Source: Hymenochaete sp. R1 (taxonomy: Eukaryota > Basidiomycota > Agaricomycetes > Hymenochaetales > Hymenochaetaceae). Taken from it: a DNA stretch of 64,000 bases. The stretch is from NCBI GenBank assembly GCA_019400425.1, contig JAFREE010000017.1:62001-126000 (forward strand), written 5' to 3'. Both the position numbers and the translations under genes were made by a program. Below, piece by piece: positions 1 through 12,398 of this stretch. Position 1 is the first letter of the stretch; each line of letters starts with the position of its first letter. The notes beneath the pieces are model-generated. The model was not told where the DNA came from and did not search any database. It worked only from the letters and a program-made list of their open reading frames with translations.

Positions 1-1440
1 AAAGCCCACGGAGGGCGTCGAGTTTGGGGAGGGAAGGTCGACTATCGATTGCAGGCGGGGGCGGAGGGACGGAATGAATACTAAGAGAAGCAGTGCTGGT
101 ACCAGAACCGTCCTGCGGGGCCGCGCAATAGCAGGTTGGGACTGGAACAGCGCAGATGGCCAGGGACAGATACACAAACACAAACACAAACACAGACGCA
201 GGCCCAAAACAAGCGTCGTTTCGGGGATGGCAACTATTTGGGTCGTTTGCCAGTGCGCCCCTCGTAAACGTCGATACTGCCGAATGTCAGGTTTTCTGAG
301 TTGGGTTCGGGTTTGGGTTTGGTTCAGGTTTGAGTTATGATCCGGGCGGGAGTCGAGCTTGGGGACGGTTACCCCGAGACACAATGCTGTTGTTGGCTGG
401 ATGTATGGATGGTTGAAGACGTCGTCGGAGGGCGGAGGGATGAACGCAGTGCACTGCAGTGATCGGGGTTAGGGGCCAAAAGAGGTCAACGCGACACGAG
501 CGATACGTCGATCGATCGGCTCGCGGAGGACGCGTTTTAGTCACGTGATGAAGTTCTTTGTTTACAAACAAAACATTCTGAAGAAAGCAAGTGAGAGTAG
601 ACGTTTCAGTCCTTATATAAGGACTATAACACGAGGTACATATTCTCCTGATAGATTGCACCTACATCAAATCTTGAAAAAAGAATGTATGCGGCGAATT
701 GAGGTATCTACCGGGGGCTCAGGACAAGTCAATGAAGGCGATTTCCTTTCCAAGATTATAAGTGGTAGGTATTCGGGATACCAGGACACCCTTCGATTGT
801 ACTTCCAGTGATTGACCATGGGCACTCTTGAAGGAGGGATAAGTGTAAAGACGGGAGAACTTGAAGGCCGATAGAGATAGACCATGTGATGTGGCGTGTG
901 AAGAGAGCGTGAGAAGAGGTATTTTAGAGTGTGATCCGCTGGGGAAAGCACCAGTACTGGGGTATGTTATATATATGGTCAAGGACCAAGGTGATGCTTG
1001 GCTACTGTGAGATGGCTCACTCACGTCGAGAAAGAGAGCATTGCTGAGCAGAAGATGAAGTGGGAAGATTCTGAATTGAGCATTGGTGTGAGTGTGAAGC
1101 CGGGTGAAGCTGACGTCGGTGTGGGGCGGATCTCGTCACCGACCTATCATCAGATCAGCTAAGCTCGCAACGGAGAAGAAATCAAAAAATTTTAAATATG
1201 AATTAGAAAATAGAAATGATTATGTAAAACGAGTATGGAACGCGGTCACGTTTCCAAAATCCAACTTGTTCAGAGTCTCCTGCCCTGCTCATAACGCGTT
1301 CCATTCGACCCCCATATTTCTCTTTCTTTCTTTTTCTCGACGACGACCAGCGTACACAGACGATAGGACACAGAAGACGGTAGTAAAAAATAGGAAGCTT
1401 TGAGACAGAGAGGAAGGAAGGACAGAGATCAGAGATCAGA
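1..1440. other. Left-edge intergenic region, no supported gene
   Basis: No stretch here has a recognisable protein family or a consistent exon chain on either strand. It contains a GC-rich part (1-540), an 18-bp perfect palindrome around a TATATA core at 608-625, and AT-rich sequence near 1180-1220. It may be the upstream region of a gene lying to the left of the window, but nothing inside the window shows this. Confidence 0.5.
608..625. repeat. 18-bp perfect palindrome with TATATA core
   Basis: The sequence AGTCCTTATATAAGGACT equals its own reverse complement over 18 bp and stops being symmetric on both sides. It could be a dimeric transcription-factor site or a TATA element usable in either direction. 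The symmetry is directly visible; the role is a guess. Confidence 0.6.
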
Positions 1441-2072
1441 TTCAGAGACTGCAGGCTGCATCAGCGCCCCTCTCTCTCTCTCTCTCTCGCTTACTCCCTC
1501 GCATCTTTACGATCTGCACAGTCGGTCACATCAAGTTGCCTGCCTGCTACATTCCTCTCTCTCTTCCTCTTTCTTTATCCTCTTCCCACTCTCTTCTCCC
1601 TCTCCTCCACCGTCGACGACGACAACCACAACGACGACGACGACGTTGACGGTACTTGTTCTCTTCTCTTTGTACTCGATTACTCTCCCATTCTTCACCC
1701 GCGCCTTCCTTTTGTCCTTGTAAGTCATCTCCTTACTTGCAATTTACAACACGCCTCGTGTTCTCCTTCCTCGGTCTTTTCGTCCCGTGGCGCATGTTCA
1801 ACTTCAACATTCCTCTTCCCCTATTTTTCTGTTCTTTGCTCACCAACATTCTCTTTCTCTCTCTTGCTCTCACCTTCAGCTGCAAGCCACGCTCCAAACT
1901 AGGCCGGCTGTGTCGTCGATCCCATCGATAGCACCCGTGTGACATCACATCCGTTCGTGGCTTCATCCCTTCCTACCATATTTAGCACACGCTGACTCCT
2001 CATTCTCTCATTCTTCTCCTACCACCATCTCCCGTCCTCGTTCCTCGACGTCTTCCACTCACGACGTCGACC
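1441..2072 (+). promoter_or_regulatory. CT-rich leader/promoter of the Cdc25 gene
   Basis: The plus strand is strongly pyrimidine-rich, with a (TC)n run near 1470-1490 and CT blocks up to the start codon. This is a common feature of filamentous-fungal core promoters and 5' leaders. No clear TATA box was found. The start context at 2073 is GACCATGG, a good eukaryotic initiation context. Confidence 0.5.
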
Positions 2073-4961
2073 ATGGCTTCCTCCATCTTCTCCACTTTCT
2101 CTCGGGCGTACCCTCCAGTAGAGAGCAAGAAACGTAAACGGTCCGAGACTAACCTCAAGATGCCTGGTTTCTTTTCCACCCTCTCTTCGAAACACCTAAA
2201 ACCGCCGCCGGCGCCTTCGCGCAAGCCCAGCGAACGCCTCATCCGCACAGAGCACGCCAACGATGTCGACGACTTCCTCTCTTCCGACTTTGAAAACTCG
2301 TTTGCTTCCACCATGTCTCTCAACTCTCCCCCAGGCTCGCCACCAACTATGTTCGCGTCCCAACCACCTGCGCCCCATCCCGCAGTAAACCCGATGTCTC
2401 CTAATGCGATGGACATCTCACCTGCTCCCGTATCCAAGGTCTTCTCGATGGGGAGCTTGAAGCGGACTGCGGGCAGACCCCGCGCGTTCACTGTGGCGCG
2501 TCTGTTTGGGAGAGAAGTGGGCAATAATCACGAGACCGCGGCGACCTCGAACGTCATGGACGACGCGTCTTTGCTCAAGAAGCGCAGCAGCCCGTTCGAC
2601 GAGTATGAATCCGCTCGTGTTCAACACTTTGAGCCGCAGCGCGCGGCTCTTCCAAATGAATGGATCGGTGTCTTCTCCCAGCCCCCCAAGGCCAATGACT
2701 TCGTACGTCCCAATTTAATCACAGACCTGTCGTTGGCGACTTGACGCCACATTAAAATTCGGTTTGGAACTGACACACCGTTGCTCTTCTGCCAGCCTCA
2801 CCATGAAGTCGAACCTCAAGTGGCAGACTCGGACGCAATGGACATCGACGATTGTATACTTCCTCCTGAGCTCACCCGACCCACGAATCCCGCCTTCTCC
2901 GCAAGCACCGCCAGTCTCGCGACCATCGACGACCCTACCGTGACGCTCAACTCCTTTAAAGCCGCCCCTCAAGAAGTCGACAAGGGTCTCGCCAACCTGT
3001 TTTTCGACGCTGCTTCCCCTGAGCATCGCCCTCGTAAGAGGCGGTCGCTCTCACCCGAAGCCTCCCCACGCCAGCAGGATGGTCGGATGCGCCATGTATC
3101 AGAGGAGCATGTGCCCGTCTATCAATTAGAGCTCGAAAAGGCATTTCAGCAGGATCTTTCTTCAAGCCCTGCCCCGCCTAGTCCATCAGCGAGGAAGATC
3201 GAACGATTCGCCAGCACGGGCGGTTTGTTCGGCAGGACCGCAAGCAGGCCCGGAAAGCCAAACCCCATGCTGGGGGTTGCTCAACAAGAGCCGTCTTCCT
3301 CAGGATCATCAGGGTTGTACTCGGGACCGAATGGCGTCAAGAGACCTCGCAGGCCCGCTCTTTCCGCCCAACACGAGAGCATCCCCGATTTCCTCGACCC
3401 GAGCAAGAGGCGCCATGCTCATCTTGCAGAGCCTCCTGTGGCCAGGCGCGCCTTCTCCGCAACGATGGCGCCCCCTCCATCGATGATGAACATGGAGTCG
3501 GACAACGATGCCGAGTCAGATGCTGATGGAGGCGTGGAGTCGAGCCCTGCTGCTCAAGCGCTTGCGAAGAAGCAGCATTTGCGCGGACTGAGGCGCAGGG
3601 ATGGTACGGATGACTTTAAGCCCATTACGGGCCCTGGCGCTTCGGGTGTCCTTCGCCAGAGGGAAATGTCGAAGCCGATGATGCAGTCACCCTTGCGGAA
3701 GGTCGCTGAGCCTGGAAGGGAGTGCGTCGAGAGCCCCAGTGCGAGATGGCTGAAGGGCACCGGTATGCCTGGCTTTGGCGATAACGAGGCACACGGTAAG
3801 GCATTGCCCTGCGAGAAGGTGTCCGAGGACGGGTTGATGAGGATCTCTATAGATACGGTGAGCTTGCTTTCACCATCGTGCTAAGATCATAATGATTAAT
3901 TTCATTTCTAACTAGATGGATGCACTTCTCTCGGGTCAGTTCGATGACCGTATTGCTACATACCAGGTCATCGACTGCCGATTCGACTATGAGTATCAAG
4001 GTGGACATATCAAGGGTGCCGTCAATGTAAACACGACGACGGAGATCGAAGACTATTTCCTTGGTCACAATGCGTACAAGCCGCAGCCGACGTGCAGTGG
4101 TGATACGTGCAAGAAAGCAGTGCTCATTTTCCACTGCGAGTTCAGTGCTAAGAGAGCGCCAACTTTGTAAGCTTTTGCTTATTTGACGATGCTTTTTTAA
4201 AACATTATTTAATTCGGATTGTCTCTAGCGCTAAGCACCTCCGTGCAAGAGACCGTGCTCTCAATCACCATGTGTATCCCCGCATTCACTACCCAGAAGT
4301 ATACATTTTGATGGGTGGGTATAACGCTTACTACGAGAAATCGGCTCGTTTTTCGGAGCCTCAAGGATACGTCCGGATGGACGACCCCATGTATGCTAGA
4401 GACAGGCGTCAAGACCTTGACCAGTTCCGGGTTAAGAGCAGGTTCGCAAGGACTCGAAGCTACGCATACGGCGAACTCGGCGGGAAAGTAAGCACGGAGA
4501 GGGATAGCGAGAAAGGCTTCAACCCGTACTCGCACCAGAAAAGGAACACGGCACCCACAGCTGCCTCGATGCTTCTTCCTCCTGCTGAGCTCACTCGTAC
4601 AAAACGCGCTGGATCCGTCGGCCAATCGAACGCCCTCAGTGGAGAACACAAGTCGTCGATACCTTCAGTGCCTAGTGCTTTCGCCAGTTTACGCCTTGCG
4701 TCGGTCCCGGACTGCGACGCCGATAACCAGGAGGAAGAGGCGGAGACCGACGTGGATGATAGCCACGGCGACATGTGTATCAACTTGAGCTTGATGAGCG
4801 ATGACAGCAGCTTCGCACTCGATTCGGACGCGGTTGACCGCAGCCCGTGCCCACCACCACTCGCGTCTCGCGGTGGCAAGTTCGGGATGCTCGGACGCGG
4901 CTTGGGAGCTCCCGCCCGGAGGGGGACGTTGCAGAGGGCGCAAACGTTTACGATTCAATGA
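2073..4961 (+). CDS. cdc25: M-phase inducer phosphatase, Cdc25 family
   Basis: Dual-specificity phosphatase that removes inhibitory phosphate from the mitotic cyclin-dependent kinase and so drives G2/M entry. Inferred exons are 2073-2702, 2796-3857, 3916-4166 and 4229-4961, all joining in phase to give 891 residues. The N-terminal two thirds is Ser/Pro-rich and probably regulatory, as in the family. The C-terminal rhodanese-like catalytic domain spans about residues 565-700. It shows VIDCRFDYEYQGGHIKGA, the active-site loop FHCEFSAKR carrying the catalytic Cys and Arg, and then YPEVYILMGGYNAYY. The last ~200 residues are an acidic, Ser-rich tail beyond the catalytic core, longer than in many family members. 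All key catalytic residues are present. Confidence 0.95.
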
Positions 4962-7844
4962 TTAATGACTTTTCACGACTTTGTGAATAGACATTTTCTC
5001 GCACATTTTTTTTTGTTTACCGTCGTCCATCGTCGGCCGTCCCAACGACACTGACCCACATTCGTTACTCCGCCCTTCTCGCCTTGAACATGTCATATCT
5101 CCCTTCCTCGCTTACTCTCCTCACTCGTACTACCAGCCTACCAGCCCCCTCCAACAGCCACGTACGCACGCACGCACGCTTCACAATGCCTCGTCCGGAC
5201 ACCCCGTCTTAACATGACCTACGCTCACTCCCCTAATAGATGTGCAGCTCCCATCACTTGCATTTGCATTTGTATCGCATTGAAGATCGAAAGTCGCAGT
5301 CTTGCGTGCGCATTTTTTGGATGCTTTGGACATTCAAACTTGAGTGCGGAACGCGTTATGGCGAGCCGACGACATTTTCTTTCATCAGCATCACCCATCA
5401 CCCATCACCATCGAAACAGAACACCTCGCAACTTCGCATTTTGGACTCTTTGCATCCCATTCGCATTTTTCGGCAATATTTGTTTTGTTTTTTTCGACCT
5501 TCGACACCTGCATCTGCACCTGGACGAGAATCCAGGTTTCGATTCGCTTTTGGTTCTTCGAGTCGTATGGGGGGTTGTTTCTTCGCCGTGTATGCATGCT
5601 ATCGCCGGCGAAGAAGAAGACGCCCCCCCTTCAAGATGCAATATCCAATATCCAATATCCGACACCTCGCTACTCGGCATTCCAGACTGAGCTCATCTCA
5701 CTAATTCCTGTCTTCCGTCCAACCAATTCAAGTTCTTGGTTTTCGCCCTTTCCGTTTCCGTTTCCGTTTCCGTTTCCGTTTCCGTCTCGTCTCGTCTCTT
5801 TGATTCCATTTCCATTTACTATCTACTATCTACGAGGTTTCTTTTTTCTTCTTTCTTCTTCTTTTCTTTTTTTTTCTTAACTTGCATTGCATTGGTACAA
5901 TACAACGCAGTCCTTCTCCTCCGTTACCCCCCATCCTTCTCCCACACACACATAAACCCATCAACAACTTCGATGTTGGACTGGACAAGCATAACTACGA
6001 ACAGGAACAGACACACGTAACGTTGAGCCATTTCGCCATCCCATTCCGTCCTACCTCAATCCATCCCGTTCCCATACACAACGTAAATTTTCTATTTATC
6101 CGGTCCGGACTCGGACGCTCAAAGTTGAAGCCGACGTCGGATCGGGTGTGCTTTTATCTATCTATCTATCTTGACTCTTTGCCTCTTTTTTCTTTTCTCT
6201 TTTCTTCTTTTTCCCTTCACCGTTCACCGTTCACTGTTCACTGTTCATTTTACACCTTTTCTGTTCGATATAAGTTTGTTTTGTTTTGTTTCCTGTTTCC
6301 TGTTTGTCTCTAGCCTTTTCGACATGATATTTTTGTTTGTCTTTTTTTATCTTCTCTTCTCGTTGCCTTTTTTACCTCGTGGACTGTGTGTTACATCAAG
6401 TTGTTTCGTGTTTCGTTGGCTCTTCGTCAACTTTCGATCTTCGACCTTCAACGTTCAACGTTTAACCGTCAAGCTCCTGCCTGCTTGTTGTTCGCCGCTC
6501 CTACTCCTAACGCCCGCTCACCAACTACACCTCTACAACCCTACAAACCCCACACTGGCATCAGCGCACTCAGGCTTTTTTTTGCGTTTGTGTTTTGTGT
6601 TTTGCGTTGTTCGTGTTGCACATCACCGTCACCGTGACTCTACACACGAGCTAGCTCTCTTTTCCTCTTTTTCGTGCTGTGCTGTGCTCAGGCTGGGGCG
6701 TTTTGACGTCCGACACGCTCCGATTCGAGTTTCTAAAATGGTCTCTCTTTTCTTCTTTCTCCTTCGACTCTCGTCCCGAACTTGAAGATTCCTGCTTCCT
6801 GCTTCCTGCTTCCTGTGCAATAACGACTTGAATTCTCTCTCTTCTATTGTTCGCACTCGCACTCGTACTCGTACTAGTACTATCTATCTATCTATCGCAT
6901 TCAACCGCCTCGGCTCCTCAACCGCGAGCGAGGATCTGGTACTAGCGTTTTTTGCTCCTTTTTTTGCGCCTTTTGTTTTGCGTTAGGTTTGGTTTGGTTT
7001 GTTGTTCCTTTTCGAGTTTATTCAAGTTCGTTCATTTCCTTCGTTGTAGTCTTTCTTTCTTTCTTTACTTTATTTTGTTTACTTTGTTCCCCAATGGTTT
7101 TCGGAAGCGGAGGAAGTGATGGCGGCGGATGGATGAATGAGGGAGGGGGCGGGGTGGTGTTGGCCTTGGAGTCGACGTCGCCGGGCCCGTCTCCCTGTTC
7201 GTTTCGTTCGTTGGAGTTTTGGACAATGGGTTCTTTATTTCTGTTTCTGTTTCATTTTCCTTTCTCTCGTTCCCTTCCCTCCCCCTTTCCTCTCGTTCAT
7301 ATCCTCTCCCTGCCCCCACCAAATGTGTTTGAACCCTGAGATTGAGATTTGTGCATACTACTGGTACCCCCGGGCCGCCGCATCGTCAGCCTGAGTACAT
7401 AACATATTAAACTATTTTGTTTTTGTTTTTGTTTTGCTACGGAACTTGAGTTCGTAACTTCGTGTGTAGTAGCAGTTCGAGTTATCAGGTGGGACGGGGA
7501 TGGTGTCGGAGGCGCGGACCGGGGCGCCGGGGGATGTCGATTTGAGTAAAGTTAAAGTAATCGAAGATATGTTGCTCCCGTGTAGATTACTAGATAGCCG
7601 CACGTTCACATTGGCCCCTCACTCACTATCCACTATCGACGTCTCATCGATATCTTCTTGTCTTCTCTTATCTTGTTTTGTCTCGTCCCAAGTTGGCGCT
7701 TCTGCTTCCGTCAGCCAGTCCATTCAGAACTTGAAGCAGCACAGCACCTCACTCAGGCTGATCCTCAGCTTCAGCTTATCGCTCGACTCTAACGCAAAGT
7801 CGGAACCCCCTTCAAGTCACCAGTACTAACACCGTGGTGAAGAG
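4962..7844. other. 2.9-kb pyrimidine-rich intergenic stretch
   Basis: No protein-coding gene could be supported. The plus strand is unusually T- and C-rich for more than 2 kb, with many TTCTTT/TTTTCTT blocks, a hexanucleotide microsatellite at 5749-5784 and a short CTAT run near 6885. The reading frames here are runs of Ser, Phe and Leu without domain features. It may hold the Cdc25 3' UTR, the promoter of the downstream esterase and possibly a non-coding transcript. Confidence 0.5.
5749..5784 (+). repeat. (TTTCCG)6 microsatellite
   Basis: Six perfect tandem copies of TTTCCG, followed by a short TCTCG/TCGTC run. It lies in the pyrimidine-rich intergenic stretch and looks like an ordinary simple-sequence repeat. 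Confidence 0.9.
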
Positions 7845-9016
7845 ATGACGGCGCCGGTACAGGACGCGATCCTCCTTCTCGGGGACTCGCTCACGCAGGG
7901 GGGATGGGACGATGGAGGGTTCGTTTCGAGGTTGGCGCGTTAGTGAGGGGTTTCTCTCTCTTTTTCTTTGGACTCTTTCTTTGGACTCTTTCTTGAGATT
8001 GATTTTGGTTTTTTTGGGCACGATGGTGATGATCATGATGATGACGATGATGACGATTTCGGGTTGTGGGGGTTTACTGGACACCGTCGTACATGATATG
8101 TAGACGTATATGCACGCAAGTTGGATGTGGTGAATCGTGGGTTCTCGGGGTATACCACGAGCTGGGCCATACCCGTCTTCGAACAAGTTCGTCTGTCCCT
8201 TAATATCGTACATTTATTTGACTCGTTCACCTTCCCCCAACACTCCCATCCCCATCCCCACCCCCTACCACTCCCAGTGCTGCGCATCCCCGGGCCTTCC
8301 CACCCAACCCGTCCGACTCCTCACAATCTGGTACGGCGCCAACGACGCCACCCACCCTCCGTCCCCGCAACACGTCCCGCTCCCACTCTACACCGCCAAC
8401 CTCAAGAAACTCGTCTCGCTCGCGCGCAACACGCCCTGCACGGCGCGTGCGCGCATCGTGCTCATGTCGCCCCCGCCGGTGAGCGAGGCGATGTGGAAGG
8501 AGAACGGCTCGGACGTGCGCACGGTGCAGAGCACGAGGGCGTATGCGGAGGCTGTGAGGGGTGTGGTGGGGGAGTTGAATGGGGGTAAGGGTGGTGACGG
8601 CCATGATGTTGGGTTTGTGGATGTGTGGGGTGCGGTGTGGAAAGCGGCGGGGGAGAAGGAGGAGGGGCTGAGGCCGCTTTTTAGCGATGGGTTGCACTTC
8701 ACGGCGGCGGGGTATTCGGTTCGTGCTTCACTCTTTGTGTATTCGGGAAGGGGAGGGAGGATGTCAGGGTTTCGTGCAGAAGCTTTGGACTGACACGGGG
8801 CTTTATTCTCAAGATTGTCTATGAGGCCCTCATCAAGGTCATCCGGGAGGACTTCCCCGAGCTGTTCTATGCGAATTTGAAAGAGCCTTTCCCGCTGTGA
8901 GTTGACTATCGTTCGTTTCTGGTTTTTGTGAATCGTTCTGAATGAACCATCAATCAAGTTGGACGGACATCAACTACGCTGATCCGCTCTCGTCGCTCAA
9001 AAGAGCTAGTAATTAG
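7845..9016 (+). CDS. IAH1: GDSL/SGNH esterase, isoamyl-acetate hydrolase (IAH1) type
   Basis: Small serine esterase of the SGNH family; yeast Iah1 hydrolyses acetate esters such as isoamyl acetate. Inferred exons are 7845-7938, 8104-8186, 8278-8718, 8814-8896 and 8959-9016, giving 252 residues, close to the usual size. The family blocks are visible in order: LLGDSLTQ (block I, nucleophile Ser), NRGFSGY (block II Gly), YGANDA (block III Asn) and SDGLHFTAAGY (block V, catalytic Asp and His). The sequence PPSPQHVPL after the GAND block is also typical of the IAH1 subfamily. The gene ends only 115 bp from the stop of the convergent SEN34 gene. The exact substrate cannot be told from sequence. Confidence 0.92.
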
Positions 9017-9130
9017 TGGATGCTTAGTGGAAGTTAACAAATAATTAGACCATATTTTGCGCGAAGTGTCTTGTAGAAAAGGGGTGGGTGACTACATTGA
9101 ATTGGAATTTGAGAGGGTTATGATACGCCG

Positions 9131-10250
9131 CTAGCCAAACCCAGCCCACTCTACGGAAAAAATATCTGCTTCCTGCTTCTCGTCGTCCCAGGCACAAAGC
9201 AGATGCGCTTTTTTTGTCGCCGTTCCAAGACGCCCATGAGCGATGATTTCCATAGGTCGAAGAGACGATGATGGGTCCTCGAGAACGGACGCAACGAAAT
9301 GCGAGTGATATCTGAGCGGATCGCCTGTATGTTCATCATTGGATAAGTGCACTGATGGTAAAGGCAAAATGAGACTTGAACTGCATCGCACCTGGATATA
9401 CAAGAAATTCTCCTCCGAATTTGACTCCCGGACCCATGTAGTATCCCTTCTCCCACAGTGCACGGTACACCCCACACCGTGCCCGCTCAGCTCGCGTGGA
9501 AGGATAGAACCAGACACCAGCCTTTTGCGCATCCTCGATGGTCGAGTAGACATGGGAAGATGGCTCGTACCAGCTCAATTCCGAAGACGATGTAGGAATC
9601 TTGCGTGAAAGTACGCTAGACATTTTCGACGCAGGAGTGCCAGACCTTGAAGGATCCCGATTTGACGTAGTGTCTAAGAAGCCTGTAGTAGATTGTTCTT
9701 CGTCCGCACTGGGTTTGTTCGGTGATATGGCCGCTCGTTGCTGCTCACGCTCAGAACGGCGAGCGATAGCTTCTTTGGTCATGCTCTTCTTCTCGGCTGT
9801 TGACGAGGAAGCCTTTTGCCTATCCTGAAGCTGTTGAAGGCTCTCGGCTTGTTCCAGGCTACGCCATTCTTCTAACTCGGCCTTCGATGGCTCGCGATGA
9901 GCATTGGCATCGTCAACGATTGCCGCGACTCCTGTGAGGAATGTATTGGAAAGAGAAGTAGAAAGGAGACGCGAGAAGCCTGGACATACCGTTTTCAACC
10001 AAGAGCACTACCTCCTCTGGCATGCATACTAAGGGTACACCCAAAAACACGTTTTGTTGGCTTAGTTTCGGAAGAGTCCCAGTGAGAAGCCCGCATATTC
10101 TGTGATTCGCTCGAAGCGATGCGATATCTACTCTTGAGAGAGCGAAGTCAGAGTTTTTGTTGGTAAGGGGGAAAAATGCGGGAGCATACCTTGAACATCC
10201 CATACGTACGCCATCCCGTTTGACACGCGGAATAAGATCTTCTGGTCCAT
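9131..10250 (-). CDS. SEN34: tRNA-splicing endonuclease catalytic subunit Sen34
   Basis: Subunit of the heterotetrameric Sen endonuclease, cutting pre-tRNA at the 3' splice site in the family model. Inferred exons on the minus strand are 10190-10250, 9990-10130, 9392-9931 and 9131-9324, in phase, giving 311 residues. The N-terminal domain contains RICGLLTGTLPKLSQQNVFL and MPEEVVLLVEN, characteristic of Sen34. The middle is a charged linker rich in Lys, Glu and Arg. The C-terminal nuclease fold has WEKGYYMGPGVKFGGEFLVY, RYHSHFVA and GTATKKAHLLCAW, supplying the Tyr, His and Lys catalytic triad. The start was chosen because MDQKILFRVSNGMAYVWDVQ joins the conserved domain in phase. Confidence 0.93.
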
Positions 10251-11095
10251 CTTCGCCTCCGACACGGACATGAATACACTTTTTTTGGTGTTTCTTCAGA
10301 GTAGGATAGATAGAGACACGCTTGTGAAAAGTACCACACAGGGCAAGGGAGTCAGAACTCAGCGTCGATCTGTGGGTCCATCTGCTGCTTTGTTGAGTCT
10401 ATCATTTTGAGTGAAGCCAGAGTTGCAGTGATCTGGTCTTGTCATCGTGACTCCTTTCCAATATCGTTGCTCATCAAAACAGACATATGACGAGCTTCAT
10501 TTGCCTTGGAAAATGCTCGAAACAAATGGAAGTGCGCACTGTAATAGGCAAAGCTTCTGCTGTGGAACCTGGAAGACTAGCTCATGTTTCTATCATTCTT
10601 CCCGGACCCTAGGGTTCATCGGGGATTGGAAGGCAACACGGAGAAGACTGCAAGGGCGCCATTCCGTAAGTGCCACGCGAACTGATGCTGGGGTATCATA
10701 TCATATATGTGACCTGGACGAATATTTGAGAAAGTTTGCCGAACGTTTGAATGGACGACTGGTTGCTATTTGGCTCTCATTTACTTCCAACAATGAGCTA
10801 TATCAATCAGGAAGCATTGGTACTAATGAATTGCATTTCGACGAGTGTCACTCAATTCCAGCTTACTTTGGGAAATTGTCGTAGACATTCAGAAATCTAG
10901 GTCACTCGGTTACTTGCCATTTTGCGAGCGGCAGAGCGGCCCGGAGTTGCCGTGCACCGTATGGTTTCGCCGCCGCGACTCACTCCCGAGCCGGCAATTT
11001 GCGGCGACTGCATCTTCATTGAATCCCCATGCCTCGACTTTGACGCTCATCATCAATCGATCATAGCAGGGGGAATTTTCGCCATTGACATCAGA
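10251..11095. promoter_or_regulatory. Divergent intergenic region between SEN34 and the GCIP-like gene
   Basis: The two flanking genes diverge from this 0.85-kb stretch, so it should hold both promoters. A 145-codon open frame on the plus strand at 10447-10884 has no recognisable family motif and no clear splice partners, so I do not call it a gene. Confidence 0.5.
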
Positions 11096-12398
11096 ATGTC
11101 TGATAAAGTAAACGGTGCGTCATTTTCTGACGATAACGAAAAGCGGGCTGCTTAGACTCTCTGCTCAGTGCAGCCGCAAACATTTTGAAACTTGCTCGGA
11201 CCTGTGTGAATGCTGCGTCTGAAGCCGCCAAAAACCCCGACAAAGTCATAAAGACGGCCAAGGACGCGCCTCTAGAGGCTCGGTTGACGGACTTTACGTC
11301 GCTGCTTTCTTTGATTTACCAAGATGTTACAAAACTCGCAATCGCTCTCAAGCCCAGCAACCCGACCTTTCGGGCGGCTCTATCGCCAGGCAAAGAGCTC
11401 GCCGCCCACGCCGACGCGCTGGGCTCATGTGCATGCAGTTTTGACAAGGACTCGCATGGGGGCACTCTCACCCGTGAAATCCGATGGTTAGCGGAAGACA
11501 TCCTGAGCGCTCTAGATAATCTGTTGAGGGTCTACGGAGACGATGACCACTTCGTTCAATCGAGTACCTCAAAGCTAACTGAGGCAGGGGCTCCTTATCT
11601 TGTACGCACAGGAGCGGTCCACGATGCTATCGACCGTGCCCGAGAGCTCCCTCGTACGAATAGGGAAGCAGTAAGGAGACGATGGGATGGCCTACTTGGT
11701 GGCTTACATGACTGCAAGGAAGAGGTTCAAGAGCTGATCGAAGATGACGAGGGTAGCGACGAAGAAGATGGCACAGACGGTACGTACGAGGATGGGTGGG
11801 ATGAACTTATTGAGGGATCCTCGAACGGAACATCTCCAAAGGCATCAGAGGATGAGATGAAACGTTTGAAACACGTATGCACTATCAATAGCCCACCTCC
11901 GCTGTATGATACTCACCGACGTCGCAGGCACACCAATTGTTCAAATTCACGCATGCATTATTACGACGAACGAACGCAGCCTTCCTGGCGGCAGGCACGT
12001 CCTCGACTTCGGTACCAGATCGAGACCTCGATGGAATCCTTGTGCATGCAACGGCTCTGCTGAATGCATCGGATAACCTTGTACATGCGCTATACATCCC
12101 TCAAAATCACGAAACAATAGCCAGCTGTACAAATGCGTATATGGAAAATACTCGCAATCTTCAGTCCATAATCACGTCCGTCTATCGACCGCATCGCTCT
12201 GAAGCTCAGCCCGGACCGTCGTCGGATGGGATGGAAAACCTGCAGATAAGCGTCGCTACTCTAAACTTGCGCGAGTCGCAGCCAGAGGAGATGCCGGAGA
12301 AGGATCGCAAGGATTGGAAATGGTTTCACACGTGCTTCGAGCAAATTGCAAGGACGACGGAATCCTTAGACGAGTCCGCTTCCAAGTCGACCCAATGA
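11096..12398 (+). CDS. Cyclin-D1-binding protein 1 / GCIP-like protein
   Basis: Helical protein resembling the CCNDBP1/GCIP family, whose animal members bind D-type cyclins and helix-loop-helix factors; the fungal role is not well defined. Inferred exons are 11096-11114, 11156-11874 and 11928-12398, giving 402 residues. The first intron is very short (41 nt) but is the only choice found that keeps phase. The N-terminal half is helical with conserved-looking LTDFTSLLSLIYQDVTKLA. The middle has RRRWDGLLGGLHDCKEEVQE followed by an acidic linker (EDDEGSDEEDG). The C-terminal half, including HQLFKFTHALLRRTNAAFLA, completes the helical domain. The family assignment is from remembered motifs and is fairly, not fully, certain. 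Confidence 0.72.

Noticed and set aside
5749..5784. TTTCCG repeats as a possible CRISPR or telomere-like array
   Set aside because: Repeats are adjacent without spacers and do not match fungal telomere units; it is a microsatellite.
7412..7609. 65-codon minus-strand frame upstream of the esterase
   Set aside because: Ends in a KTKTKTK run from simple sequence; no family motif.
10447..10884. 145-codon plus-strand frame in the SEN34 upstream region
   Set aside because: No family motif or splice partner; mixed composition unlike neighbouring genes.
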